From: Sceloporus undulatus
Taxonomy: Eukaryota > Chordata > Lepidosauria > Squamata > Phrynosomatidae
Direction: 5' to 3'
NCBI RefSeq assembly: GCF_019175285.1
Contig: NC_056527.1
Span: 120,739,273-120,803,272 of the forward strand
DNA length: 64,000 nt
The notes under the pieces were generated by a model. It was not told the DNA's origin and did not search any database. It was given only the letters and a program-made list of their open reading frames with translations. A program made the position numbers and the translations under genes. Shown here one piece after another: positions 1 through 32,785 of the stretch. The first letter of the stretch is position 1; every line of letters starts with the position of its first letter.

Positions 1-505
1 TTAGGAATCTGGGACTATTCTCCCCTCCTTTCCACCCCAGCTATGACTTTCCCTTAGGAAAAACCCTCCTTTCTCTCTCTTCACATTGAAGACCAAACAA
101 AACAGTGAGGACTGCAATAGGAAACCAAAGCGGTGAGCCAGCCGCTGTCTTTGAAAACGTCACTTAAGGAAACAAGACTGAAAATACCTTTGGAAGCATC
201 TGGGACAAAGAGTTCACCAACATCCCTTTTTGTTGTAACCCACCTCAATCCACAGGGAAAGGCGGGCGATCAATTAAATATTGTTGTTAATATTATTATT
301 CCCCCATTTCATCCGTAGGCACACTTAAGGGATGGGGCTAATGCATTGATTTCTGTTGGACGAGAAGCTGGAAAGAAAACTATTACTAAATCTTAGTTTT
401 GCAAATGCTAGGAAGCAAAACTCCACTTGACTTCCAACAGGAATCAAATATGACCAAGACAAGGATGGATTTGGAGTCGGTGGTGGACTCTGTATTTCAA
501 TTGGT

Positions 506-511
506 TTTATT
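506..511 (-). terminator. Candidate distal poly(A) signal of HK2
   Basis: Reads AATAAA on the minus strand, about 1.74 kb after the HK2 stop codon. Mammalian HK2 has a long 3' UTR, which makes a distal site plausible. Confidence 0.3.
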
Positions 512-1855
512 CTGAATTGGACATAAAATTTAAAACGTTACTTTCTGAGCCATGAGCAAATCATATTCCTCAGAATGGAGTTTTGGAAAAATATGCTGGA
601 AGAAGACTCTCTTGGCCTGACTTCTCCACTTTCATAGCAACAAATGGAAAATTCATGATTTTAACCACCGAAACACCAAACAATACTGTTTCGACTTTTC
701 CCATTGCAGCAAATTCATTATAGTCATTAATTCCAGGCGAAGTCTAAAAGTTTAACCAACTGCCCAGAAAATCAGTCCATAAATTAAATTTCTGAATACT
801 TCCAGACGCCGTTTTCAGCCTACGTCCCAATGAGCCGACCTCAAACATTTTGGTTTCTCAAAGAAGAAGTGTTACCCTTCAAACTACTCTCTGCTTAAAC
901 ATAAATACTGGCAATAGTATACACACACACAGAATCCCTGCCTTCTTTTTTTCTATGTACAGAAACACACACTTTTCCCTTTTGCAACGGATCTCTTCTA
1001 CAGGAGCATGCCAGATGTGAGGTCAAGTGACGGTGCAATTCCACAGACGGAAAATAAGTGACCCCTCGCCTTCGGGACCAGGATAAAGACAGTGCTTTGC
1101 AAGGTTTTTGTGGGGGAAAGTGTTGGGGGAGATGACTTCTCTTCGTCTATTTACAATAGCAGCAGAAAGCAGGGGCAACAGGATGCCGGCTGCCAAAGGG
1201 ACAGGCTTTTCTACACATGAACCCACACATCCACATCGTTGTGGGATGCATCTGAATCTAAAAGGGTAGGACAAGTTAGGAGACAGGCCAACCGCCTCAA
1301 TCTCCCTTCCAGCCCTGGAAATCCCAGGCACACATTCAGCTTTCCAAATCAATGAAGCATCTTCACCTAAATCCCATGGAGTTATTGTTTAAACTACATC
1401 ATTCTCCCAAACTGGATACTGAGAGTGCAAAGTCAAGCCCAGGGATCTTGAACTTCACTCCACAAAATCCCTAATTGTAGACAAAACTGACTGGGGCTAT
1501 TGAGAGTCGCATGTCCCAAACACTTGGAAGACCCAGGTTTGAAAGCCACAGTTGCATCACCTTGATGCCGCTTTAACTTCCAGGGATCCATCCTATGGAG
1601 TCCTGGGATTTTGCAGTAATGCTGCAATGGAATTCTAAGCTACAAATCCCAGGATTTCACGAGATGGAAATACATGGCTATCAAAGGAGTATCAGAGACC
1701 TATAAATGTGTGGATATACTCCAAGTATCCCTCTGTGAACTTTGCAGGCCTGAAAAGGAGCATCCTTTGTGCTTTGAAAAGGAGAGATGCCCTGGCTTTT
1801 CATGGAAACATCATCTTGGTCTTTCAAGCCCATTCTCCATCCCTTTTGTGTATAT

Positions 1856-1861
1856 TTTATT
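1856..1861 (-). terminator. Candidate proximal poly(A) signal of HK2
   Basis: Reads AATAAA on the minus strand, about 390 nt after the HK2 stop codon. Whether it is used cannot be told from sequence. Confidence 0.3.
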
Positions 1862-2252
1862 CCTGTTCCTGTTGGTCCTAAGGTTTGGAGAGGGACCAAG
1901 ATGGGTCCTTCCTGGAGGTAAAGGGATAATGCAGGGCGTCTTAAACCGCCCGCCACATCTACAGAAGACACAGCGTGGGGACTGCCATAGGTTACAGCTG
2001 ACACTTGTGTTGGAGTTGGGAGGAGAGACACTTTTAGGGTTCGACTCGATATGTACTCTTCGTAGGGCATGCAGAAGAGTCCAAGGAATACTTCTGTAGG
2101 GGAGACACCAGGCCTTGGGTCTCCTTGTTGGCGTCTTCGGAGCAAAAGAGGGAAATGAGGATTCGGCCTGAGACCCCAGAGGAATGAAGGAGGGACGCCC
2201 ACAAAGGTGGGTCTTGGGGAAAGGGAGACCCAGTTCTCCAGCCACGGTCAAC

Positions 2253-22460
<20,208 letters not shown>

Positions 22461-24537
22461 GCCGCCGCCGCCCCCCCGGGAAAGAGACCCCGGCGCCGGA
22501 CGCTAGCTCTGGCCTTCCGTCGGTCGGTCGCTCGGTCGGTGGGGCCAGCCTCCCGCCTCCTGCAGCTGCTGCCGGGGGCCCGTCTCCCTCGTGACCACCA
22601 CAGCCCTGCCTGCCATTGGCCCCGGACTGGAGGGTGTGGCAGCAGCCCGGGTCCGGGAGGAGACGGAGAGAGACGGCGCCTCTGAGCCAAGGCAGAGGGC
22701 ACTTGGTGCCTTCTCTTCCTGGGGAGTGGGAGCCCCGAGGGGGCCCTTGGCTGGCCTGGACTGAAGGGCAGAGAGAGAGAGAGAGAGAGGCTGCCCCCGG
22801 ATCAGGCTTCGTGGGGAAAGAGCCCAGAAGTGGGGCAGAAGGGCCAGAGAAGTCCCCCTCCCTTCCCTTTCTGTCTCGGACCCCAGGGACGCTGCCTGGG
22901 GATGATGGGCCTGGCAGTGGCCGACGGGGTGAATCCAGGACCCCAAGCCCCGCCTCTTCCTCCTCCTCCTCCTCCTCCTCCTCCTCTTGGGCCGGAGCGC
23001 GTGCCCAGCCGCACGGAGGCAAGGCAAGGCAAGGCAAGGCAAGGCGGCCTGGCCCTCCGGTGCCTCTGAGCCTGTGCAGAGGGCCTCCCTCGACAGCCAA
23101 GGGCCCTGAGGAGGAAGGCATCTTCTCAGCATCGTCACTCCTCCTGCCCCCCCCCCCAGGCCGAGCATCCCTGCTGCCCCGAGGAAGACAGGGCCCTCCC
23201 CGGAGCTGGAAGGGCCGCCGCCCGCTCGGAGCCCCGCTTCTGCCCTGCTGCAAGAACACCCCCCAGCCAGGACTCCTGGAGTTGGAGGGCTCGACTAAGG
23301 GTCACCTAGTCCGAACTCAAGACATCGGACCCTAGAGTTGGGAGGGACCCCAAGGAGGGCCCTCCAAGCCCAGCCCCTGAGACCCAGTCCAAGGCCTCTC
23401 CTTCAAAACAGGCTCCAAAGGAGGAGCCACCATCGCCAACCCAAAGACGGCCATCATGTCCCCCCTTCACCTCGTCTTCATGAGACCCTAAAGTTGGAAG
23501 GGACCCCAGTGGCCCCCTAGCCCACCCCCATTTGCCATGCAGGAATACACAGGGCCCCCAAGGGCCAGCCAGTCCAAACCTTTGCCGCCATGCAGGAAGA
23601 CCCCGAATCAAGAGAGAGGGCCATGCAGGAAGACACGGCCAGAGCCTCCAGGAGAGATGATGGTGATGGTGATGGCCTCCCAGCTTCTGCTTCCAAAGCT
23701 GCAAAGGAGGAGGCTTCCAATCCAGACAAAGGCCCAAGGGCCCAAGCCAATCATTCCCCCTCAAAAGGTGCTAAGTGTCCTCTTCCTTCCTTTGGAGATG
23801 CAAAGGCCCAGGGACTGGGCTCCCTCTTCCCCAAACAAAGGCCCTTTCCAGCCTCACCCCTCCATCCCTGGAGGCTCAGGGCAGGGAGAGCGGGATTTCT
23901 TTCTTCCCCAATCTCCAGATTTGGGAAGATAGAGGATGAAAAGAGGTTGTGAATTGACTCACAGAATAGGAAGCTTATCTGGGGACCCCTTTCCAGACCC
24001 AAACTCCCTTGATTACTTTGTTTTTCAACACAACAGGCATTTGGTGGAACATGCCTTGACCTAAAAGTACTATCAGCTTTGAGCAATTCAGAGTAGACTT
24101 GTGAAAGGAAACCATTTACCCTTAAAACTCAGGCCTAACACCAACAATGGAAATCTCCATTGGTCTAAATCCTATGAAGTGTCTTAACTGGAGTAAACCT
24201 ATAGAATGTCCCTAACCTGTTGACCCACACAGTTCAACAATTGATCCAATGAGTCCTTAGGCTTAGTCTGCATCATCCACACTGCAGAAATAATGCAGTT
24301 TGACACCGCTTTGACTGCTGGGACTCAATGCTGGGATTTGAAGTTTGGCAAGACATTTGGCAAGATATTCAGAAAGCAAAGGTGCCACTCTCTCAGCCGC
24401 CCATTTCGGATTTTGGAGTATTTCAGATTTCAGAATTCAACATAAAAGACTCAAACTGAACATTTATAGTGTTATATTTTATCGCTCTTGTCTTTAATTC
24501 TGTGTGCATGATGTTCTGCCCTGTGGTGGAAAGGGCA

Positions 24538-24820
24538 TTACTGGTGTGGCACAATGGTTTGTGTTGGACTATGACTCTGGAGACCAGGTTTCGAATCCCC
24601 ACTCAAACCACTATGCCATATTGGCTGCCATGACTCCAGAGACCCAAGTTCAAATCCCCACTCAGCCATGGAAACCCATGAAGCGACACACTCTCTCAGC
24701 CTCAGGGAAGTCAATGGGAAACCTCCTCTGAGCAAAACTTGCCTAGAAAACCTCATGATAGTTTCGCCTGAGGGTCCTCCTAAGTTGGAAATGAGCTGAA
24801 GGCACACAATAACAATATTA
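24538..24820 (+). mobile_element. Sauria-type SINE with a doubled head
   Basis: Two tRNA-like heads in a row (GGAGACCAGGTTTCGAATCC at about 24578, and AGAGACCCAAGTTCAAATCC at about 24637) precede a single body (CACACTCTCTCAGCCTCAGG) and tail (GGAAATGAGCTGAAGGCACA). Confidence 0.75.
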
Positions 24821-25581
24821 TTATTATTATCATCCTTCAATGGAAAGCAAGTCCTCCCTTGCTTCCTCTGGGCTGACCTTAAACATACTCCAAAGCCACT
24901 CCCTGGACATCTGGCACATCTAAATATAACCTCAATTCAGATTTATTGAACGCTATTACTCAAGGGAGTTCTGGGAAAGCGCATGGGAGCCTGGCGGCCT
25001 TTTACCGTCCTTCACAGTCATAACCCCATAAAGGTAGTGCTTTGAAGGAAGAACAGAAAGTGGGACTAGGCCAGTGCTTCCCAAACCTTGGGACCTCCCA
25101 GCATCCCTGACCCTTGGCCAAGTCGACTAGGACTCGCCTGGGATCCCAATTCCATTTGTATGTTCTAAGTTTGAGAACCGCTAGACTAGATGGTTTCTGA
25201 GTTCCCACCCATTTATAGGATTCTGCAATGACTCAGTAAGGAACGTCTGCCGAGAGCCAACTTCCTCCTTTCTCTCTCCCTGTTTTGTCAACCTTTCGCC
25301 ATCATTGCAAAGCCAAAACAACCAGAGGAAATTCACACAAATCCAGCCCAGTTGTGTTGTGCAAACACAATATGACCCTTGTTTCTAATCCTGGGGAAGG
25401 TGCAATTCCAGCTGGGGAAATGGCTCAAGGGGAGGCTTAGGCTTAGGCTTTGGTAACTTGATAATTACGTTTGATAAAGAGCCCAGCAATGAGTCCTGAA
25501 ATCGAGGGAAAAGATGGCACATAAATAAAATCATTATCATTGTGCGTCATAACTCTGCATAATGTAGCCTTATTTTCCTCA

Positions 25582-25812
25582 GCATGGCAGAGTGGTTTGA
25601 GTGCTGGACTAAGGCTCTGGGAAGCCAGAGTTCGAATCCCTGCTCAGCCATGAAAACCCACTGGGTGACTTTGGGCAAGTCACATTCTCTCAGCTTCAAA
25701 GGAATGCAATGGCAAACCTGAACAAACCTTGCCAAGAAAAACCTGGAATAGATTTGCCAAAAGGGGGGGGGGGGAGGTCATAAATGACTTGAAGGCGCAC
25801 AACAACAACAGC
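25582..25812 (+). mobile_element. Sauria-type SINE
   Basis: Complete layout: AGAGTGGTTTGAGTGCTGGA, CCAGAGTTCGAATCCCTGCT, GGGCAAGTCACATTCTCTCA, a G-run, then AATGACTTGAAGGCGCACAA with CAACAACAG. Confidence 0.8.
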
Positions 25813-26321
25813 GTCACCCCAAGGGCCCTCCATCCCGGCCTTAGAGGCAGAGCATGTTGTCGCAGATGTCGGATGCTGTATAATCTTTGCAGCGCGTGAT
25901 GCAGGTCATCTGCTCAGACTAAACCCCTGGCAAAAAGGGCATGCGTGACTCAGGCCAAACGGAGCAGGGATCATCTGCCTTTCCCTTGCAAACGGCTTTT
26001 AAAAAATAATACAAATGATAAAATGTGCTTCCAAACACATATACCGGAGATGTGTAACTCCTCAACCCATTGCATTGCAGACAGCCGGACGCTGAAAATT
26101 GTTTGCAACAAGACAGTGCTATTTGCTGGAGCTGCGTTCCCTTGGTCACTTTGTCTGTCCCTTTTCTTTTCGGTGCCTAAGTTGTTATTTCTCAATGCTC
26201 AACTCAAGTTCCAAGTTATTGCAAAGCTAGACATTTGCAGACTGAAGGGAAATTTCCCTTGTGAGGGGAACCCTAGAAGTATTACTATGGGACAATGGCC
26301 CCATTTTGCCTCCTCTGACCT

Positions 26322-26458
26322 TGCAAACCCATTGGGTGACCTTGGGCAAGTCACTCTCTCTCAGCCTCAGAGAAAGGCAAGGACAACTTCTCACTGAATC
26401 AGTTCTGCCAAGAAACCCCTGTAATAGGGTTTCCATAAGTCAGAGATAACAACAGCAA
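26322..26458 (+). mobile_element. Sauria-type SINE, 5'-truncated
   Basis: Starts in the body (CCCATTGGGTGACCTTGGGC) and ends CCATAAGTCAGAGATAACAA. Confidence 0.65.
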
Positions 26459-26471
26459 ATAGCCACACACT

Positions 26472-26690
26472 CCTACATCCCCTAAAAGCACCAGATCTTG
26501 TCTGATCTTAGAAACTAAGCAGAATCAGCCCTGGTTAGGACTTGGATGGGAAACTGCTGAGGAATCCCAGGTGCTGAAGGCTCTCTTTCAGAGGAAGAAG
26601 CCGGCAAAACCACCTCGGAGGGTTCCTTGCCTAAAACAACCCACTGAAATCCATGGGGTGGCCACAAATCAGCAGGAGACACACACACAC
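26472..26690 (+). mobile_element. 5S rRNA-derived SINE
   Basis: The head follows 5S rRNA in order: CACCAGATCTTGTCTGATCT, AGAAACTAAGCAGAATCAG, CCTGGTTAGGACTTGGATGG and CAGGTGCTGAAGGCTCT. It is followed by a non-5S body (CAAAACCACCTCGGAGGGTT) and a (CA)n run. Not a functional 5S gene, because the head is diverged and fused to SINE sequence. A smaller 5S-like scrap is at about 30315-30385 (GATTTTGGGAGCAAAGCAGG). Confidence 0.8.
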
Positions 26691-26771
26691 ACAATTTCCA
26701 CAGCCCTGAATGCCATCTTCCCTCCAGACAAGGGCACCATCCATCCAGAGTTTTCATGGTGGAAACCAGCT

Positions 26772-26965
26772 TTTGTGAGTCTAGTTGAGTCCATCTGGTT
26801 TGCTGTGTGCCTGGAAGCCATTTCTGACTTATGGAGACCCCAAGGTGACCTTGTTCTTGGTTTTTCTGCTGCTGAGTGTGGGTTTTTATGGCTGAGCAGG
26901 GACCTGAACCCTAGTCTCCAGAATTGTAGTCCAGTTCACAAGCCACTCCAACAATACTGGTTTTC
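26772..26965 (-). mobile_element. Sauria-type SINE, reverse, decayed
   Basis: Reverse body with CCATTTCTGACTTATGGAGA and TATGGCTGAGCAGGGACCTG, AACCCTAGTCTCCAGAATTG. Confidence 0.65.
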
Positions 26966-27904
26966 GAACCAAGCTCCTTGGTGAAGCTGCCTTCCCTTGG
27001 CTCCTGGCAGAACTGTGTGTCTTCAGGCCAAAAATCCAGCGGATCCGGTGTCTGACCTCCCCTGGCAGGAAGAACCCAGCGGGTATTTCACCTTTCCTCT
27101 CCAGGAATTGATGCCCAGGACGAACAAGCCTCCTGACCAAACCCGCTTGGCCAACTTGCAATGCTGGACATGCTGGATTTTTCTGTCTGAACTGAAGCAG
27201 GTTGTATGCAAGGACTGGGTGGCCAGTACCTTTTATTGGGAATGCTGAAGTGTTGCAAAAGTGGTGCATGAGTGAAACTTATTTGCATGACTTTTGTAAC
27301 ACATCAGTGGTCCTAATATAAGATATTTTATTACTAGTTTTTAAAAAGCTACTGTTAAGATATTAGTCCTAATAAAAGATAGTACCCATCTACAATTTCT
27401 CTGTTTCTGTATGCTTCCATCTCCTCTTCAGTTTGCAAAGACAGTTATTTATGACTCAGGTATTTTATCTTTCTGAAGTCAGTATCTGATCTGAAGTGGT
27501 TATAGCATCACAGCTTCCTTGGCCTGAGCGCATGGGGAACTGTAGTGCTGGAAAAAGAACTGGAAGCAGAGTTTTGGGGTGCAGAAATAAGAACTCTTTC
27601 TCCTTCGGTCCCCACAATTCGCTCAAGCCCCAAACTGTTCTGTTTGCTATATCCACATTCCTTGGGTCACTTGACTGGCCCTTTTCTTTGGATGCCTAAA
27701 CTGTACTTCTAAATGCTCAACTGACATTTTAAGTGGCTGCATTGCTAGAAAGTGACGGACCATTTCATGGAGGGGGATGCCTTCATTTTAGCCCCGCTAC
27801 TTGTGTACATTACATTCATAAAACTGGACTCTCAGGCATTAAAACAGAGGTCATCGAAGTATATCCCCATTCCCAAATACTGGACTGCAACTCCCAGCAG
27901 TTGT

Positions 27905-28302
27905 CATTGTTTGATTGTTGGACTAAGACTGAGTTCAAATCCCTGTCCAGCCATGGAAACCCTCCGGTGACCTTGGGCAAGTCATCCCCTCTCAGCCTCC
28001 AAAGAAGGCCATGGCAAAGCACTTCTGAACAAATCTCACCAGGAAAACCCTGTGATAGTTTCACCTGGTTGTTGTTGTGCACCTTCAACTCACTTCCGAC
28101 TTATGGTGACCCTAAGGTGAACCTATCATGGGGTTTTCTTGCTAAGATTTGTTCAGAGGAGGTTTCCCATTGCCTTCCCCTGAGGCTGAGAGAGTGTGCC
28201 CCAAGTCACCCAGTGGGTTCCATGGCCAAACTGGGAATTGAACCCTGGTTGCTAGAGTCATAGCCCAACATTCAAAACACTACATCACTCCAGCTCTCTA
28301 GG
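27905..28302. mobile_element. Two Sauria-type SINEs in inverted tail-to-tail pair
   Basis: A plus copy (27905-28068; GAGTTCAAATCCCTGTCCAG, TTGGGCAAGTCATCCCCTCT) meets a minus copy (28068-28302; CCGACTTATGGTGACCCTAA, GAACCCTGGTTGCTAGAGTC) directly at their tails. Confidence 0.75.
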
Positions 28303-28741
28303 TTCACCTTCAGAAAGAACAACAGAAAACCAAGCACATCTATCTGGTGGCAGCAGCCTCCTCACAAGGAAGGGAGAAAAACCCATGCTGTGTACAAACT
28401 GGGGGAAGGCACTTTTTGTTCTGTTGGAGACCTTCAAGATCAGGAGAAAGAGGGAGCCAGGAGTCACTTTACTTGGGTCCTGGTCACCTTACAGCTGCTC
28501 AAAATAGAAAGAAAGGTGATCGGACCAGTTTTCAAAGGGTACGGGAGAAGCAGAGCATGTGACGCTGGGCGTGGGTGCGCTGGCAGCTCAGCCTGCCAGG
28601 AAAGGAGAGGACTTGGCACCAAAGCACTGGGAGGGTTGGAAGAAGGTGCCACCCTCCTTTCTGTGGGTTCCTGTGACACACTTCAGAGACAGATCACTTA
28701 CTCAGGTAACAGTACAAGGTCTAGGAGAGGTGTAACTACTC

Positions 28742-28961
28742 CAGAGGGCAAGTGTGGTGTAGAGCTTTGACTGTTGGACTGCAACTTTGGACACGTGGCC
28801 ATGAAAACCAATGGGTGACCATGCGCAAGTCATACACTCTCAGCCTCAGTTCCACTCTGGGCCCTGCAACAAACTCCAACTCCCAGAATTCCATATCCTT
28901 GAGTCAGGATGCTGAAAAGCGGTGCCAAACCAGGTTATCTCTCCAGTGTGGATGCAGCCAT
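28742..28961 (+). mobile_element. SINE head/body followed by family A half copy
   Basis: Sauria head GTGTGGTGTAGAGCTTTGAC and body GCAAGTCATACACTCTCAGC break off near 28850, where a right-hand MITE half (AACTCCCAGAATTCCATATC to CCAGTGTGGATGCAGCC) begins. Confidence 0.6.
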
Positions 28962-29255
28962 AGGGATCCTGAGAGGGATGGGGAGAGTTTAAGTATGCAT
29001 GAACACAAATACTTTCATTTTCCAAAGGCACGCTGCCCTGGGAAAAAATAGACATTGGGCTAATATTACACACAGAGGAACTGGGTATAATATTAGCCCA
29101 GTGTCTAAGGCTGGAACATTTTAGAGCACATATATCTGGTGCTTATATAGAAACATCAGCCGAGACCCTGTTCACTTGTGGGTCTGTGGGTTTGCACATG
29201 TGTATGGCTGCCTTCAGTTTATTTGGAGGGGGGGCATGATTTTTAGAAGGTTTTC

Positions 29256-29375
29256 AGCGATTCCCAAACTTTGGTCCTTCAGGAGTTTTGGACTTCAGTT
29301 CCCAGAAGCCCTAACAGTAAAGAATTCTGGGAGCTGAAGTCCAAAATGTCTGGAGGACCAAGATTTGGAGACTAC
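29256..29375. mobile_element. Foldback MITE family C
   Basis: Arms ATTCCCAAACTTTGGTCCTT with TTTTGGACTTCAGTTCCCAG on the left, and CTGGGAGCTGAAGTCCAAAA with GGAGGACCAAGATTTGGAG on the right, form a long hairpin. A second copy is split at 48660-49210. Confidence 0.7.
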
Positions 29376-30065
29376 TTTCTTTGGCAATGAAGACTCAGAG
29401 GTGGTTTGGCCAGTTCTTTCCTCTGAAATAGAGCCTCCAGCCCCTGGAATTCATTGGTGCTCTCCCATCCAAGGACTATCCAGGGATGTCCCTGTTTCAG
29501 GGTGACCAGACATCCTCTTTTTCCAGGAGATGTCCTACATTTCAACCTTCTGTCCAGGAGGAATTCCAAACTGTCCTCCATTTTGAGCATGACTAGGAAG
29601 CATGAAATTTATTGCCATGCTAGAGATTTGGGTACTGAAGGAAAACTTCAAGGGGGCATAATTCTTATTTGGGAAGGCGCAATGCCCTCTTCCCCTTCCT
29701 CCACCATTGATTGCTATGGTGGCTATACTCCTGCTAGCAACTATGGGCAGCCTTACCAATGACATTCATTGCAGAAATGAATGGATGTGAATAATATCTG
29801 TTTCCTTCAGGCTGTGCTTTATATAGTGTGTATCTCGCCTCCTCTTTCTTTGTGTTTTGTACAGCTCTGTGACAAACACTATGTGACAGCCCTTGAGAAG
29901 AAATGGGGGGGGGGGGAAGCATGGACGATGCTTTGATTCTCTGGGAAAGAAGAGTCCAGTGGAAATGGACACCATTCGCACAAGGCTCCTCCTCAACACA
30001 ACTCCCCTTGCTGGGATGGAAAGGCTTGCAAGCCCCTCATTCCTCACCCTGAATACACCTCTTGT

Positions 30066-30315
30066 GTGTCAGTTGTGTGCCTTCAAGTCATTTCCAGCTT
30101 AAGGCAACCCTAAGGCGGCCCTGTCCTGGGGTTTTCTTGGCAAGATTTGTTCAGAGGAGAATTCAAAGATATACCCAGGTTAGTCTACAAAATCAATATG
30201 TGAAGAGATCTTGTAGCACCCTTTGAGACTAACTTGTAGTAGATCTCTTTACACATCGTTCAGAGGAGGTTTGCCATTGCCTTCCTCTGAGGCTGAGAGA
30301 GTGTGACTTTCCCAA
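30066..30315 (-). mobile_element. Sauria-type SINE with a 98-bp insertion
   Basis: Reverse SINE (GCCTTCAAGTCATTTCCAGC, GGGGTTTTCTTGGCAAGATT) interrupted at 30160-30257 by a family B piece (GATCTTGTAGCACCCTTTGA) and resumed at 30269 (GTTTGCCATTGCCTTCCTCT). The 11-bp GTTCAGAGGAG is repeated on both sides of the insert (30149-30159, 30258-30268). Confidence 0.75.
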
Positions 30316-32785
30316 CCTGATTTTGGGAGCAAAGCAGGCCTAAAGAATATTTGGATGGGAAACCACCTTGTGAGGACCTGGGACTATAACATGAAAGAAG
30401 TAAAATCAACACAATCTCTTCTTCTGCCCTCCTTTTCCCTTTTCCCCTTTTCCTCTGCCAAAACTCTGGATTACTAGCAATTTGGGGCAGGGTCTTCTCT
30501 TCCAATATTTTGTACCTTGGCTCCCATTTAATAGTATACATAGATGTGCACAGGGCTTCTTGCACACACATATGCAAACAAAACACCTTTTGCAAGCTTA
30601 GGCACTTGCTAGGATTGCTGACGGTCTGTTGAAACCCAGATTTGGCAACGGAGGAAGTCAAAATTGTGTCAGCGCAACGCTTTGAGCAAGGCTCCCAAGA
30701 TGCTCAAGGGCATAGGCTGTTATTCTTCCCAAAGAAAGAGGTCCTTGCCATGGTGATGCTTGCTGGAGAACATAAGATGCCAGGTCAAGCTCAGTGGTCC
30801 AGCATTCTCTTGGCATGGCAGCCAAACAGTTGCCCCAAGAGGACTCCAAATGCAACCTCCATCTTGCGCTCACCAGCAAACTGCCCTGCAGAAGCATACT
30901 TGTTATTGCTGTTTTCCATCAAGTCAGCTTTCAATGAGAGACTGCAAGAGCCCTAGTCATCAACAGTCCTTCTCAGGTCTTGCAAACCCAAATGGAGAGT
31001 CTATCCACCTGTAACGCAGCCTTCCTATTTTTCTATTTCCTTCCTCTTTACTAAGCATTATCATCTTTATCAGTGAGTCCTTGTCATATGTTCAAAGTGC
31101 AATGGCCTCAGTTGAATCATTTGAGCAAGAGTCACTGTGGGATTTGATGCTAAACTAAGAAGGAACATGGGAATCCAGAGAAAGTGGCAGATGATGGAAA
31201 TCATCCCTGTTCATCAAAATAGCCCCAGCCTTGGACTTTGCAAGCCCTGATTCCTCTACGCTGCTGCGTATGCCATGCTTGAACTTGAGGGAGGGAAGGT
31301 GAGATGGAAATGAAACTCATTCATAAATTGAGGATCAATTGCTCCTTTAAAGGCTGCTACGAACTCATTGCCTCTTCTTTTCCCAATTTTGTACAGTATG
31401 GGCTTTGTTTTCCCGATGGGCTCATTGGACTCTCTGCTGTGTGCCACATAATGGCTGAAATGCATAGATTCGAAATGCTGCCTGATAAGAAGTCCAGAGA
31501 AGATAAAATGGTCCCCAGCTGAGCATTCGTCCAAACTGAAGGATGTGCTCTTATGCAACCGGTTTCATCACAGGAACAGAAAAGTGTGTTGCAAAGAATG
31601 GTCCAGAATTCACTGCAAGACTGTCTGGGGAAGCCAGTCTCAGTGCCACTGTCTCAACCTCCTGGGAGGGAGAAGGAATTGGACACATTTGGAGACGAAA
31701 TGAGGAAGAAGAGCACACGAAGTCAAGTAACCCAGAGGGAGAAAGTGGAAGAACCCAAAACTCAGCTTTTAAACCCAAACAAAGAAACTGTGGCATTTAA
31801 TGGTATCCGTTTGCAATCTGGCTAAAGCCAAGTCAATTTCCATCAATGAGAGAATTCTTTTCTCTCTCTCTTTTTGCAAGCATTGGTCAAATCACACTGA
31901 AGCATCCAAAAGTTCGGACTAGTCACCAGAAACAGTGTGTAGCTTGCCAACTTTCTTGCTTACAAACCCAGCCACCTGTCTGCTTAAGGCCAATATAGCT
32001 GCATCACAATCAAAGGGAGATAGCTTCTCAGTTAATTAACGCACACACAATTAACACATTCCTTGGGAAATCCCTCTGATCTAAGAGTCCAACAGAATTA
32101 CTGGCAACAATGCCAGGAAAGAGAGCAATTAAACTCCCACCTTTTAAATACATATTTAACTAATTAACCAACCCATCTCCCAATTAAAACCAGTTAATTC
32201 ATGCCAGCAGCTTTTGGCATCTATGTCCAAATTGGAAATTTGACTGGATTCTTTTTTCCCCCCAAATAAAAATAGGTTTCATTTTTCTCCCTGAAAGCAT
32301 TTTTTTTCAGGAACAACCCTAGATATTGTTTCGCAGGAACTGTCTACTTAATATGACGAGGGTGATTTTAATATTATCAAATGTGTTCTTGGGTCAGATG
32401 TAGTTCATCAAAAAACCTTTTGCCTATTGCATAATGAAGAGGTGTGTCCAATCCACTTCCACACTTCACAACTTTGTGTTTCTTTTAATACCAGTCCTGA
32501 TGGCAAAACTGGGATTCTTAACCCTGTGCTACTTGTGGACACCCATCAGAAGTCCTATTTTTCATGAACAGCCAGAAATGTTCACACAGTTTGGCTGCAA
32601 CTATACAGTTTCCCAGAGGACTTCTGGTTTTAGGATAAACCCAACAGGAGTGATTTCATCCAGAGCCCAAGAATGGGATTCATTCCAGCTGAACCCAAAT
32701 CCAGCCAGAAAACAGAACTGCTTTGCCCCCCAGGTCCTCCAAAGCATCCTTCCAGAGACCCTACTTCCATATTTACTACTCCTGG

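Larger units (their letters stand above)
1..2252 (-). other. HK2: Probable HK2 3' UTR and downstream flank
   Basis: This stretch follows the HK2 stop codon. I see no convincing coding exon; open frames at 1674-2251 run on both strands at once and resemble nothing known. Two AATAAA signals on the minus strand (1861-1856 and 511-506) would give 3' UTRs of roughly 0.4 or 1.75 kb. A decayed half of the palindromic MITE family lies at about 1551-1665. The extent of the UTR is inference. Confidence 0.45.

Noticed and set aside
1674-2251. Overlapping frames on both strands next to the HK2 stop
   Set aside because: No similarity to known proteins, and the position fits HK2 3' UTR.
22616-23335. 239-codon open plus frame opposite the HK2 promoter
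   Set aside because: Same GC-rich block, Ser/Pro/Gly low-complexity residues, no family resemblance.
26472-26590. Possible 5S rRNA gene
   Set aside because: Diverged from 5S and fused to SINE sequence, without a normal 5S terminator.
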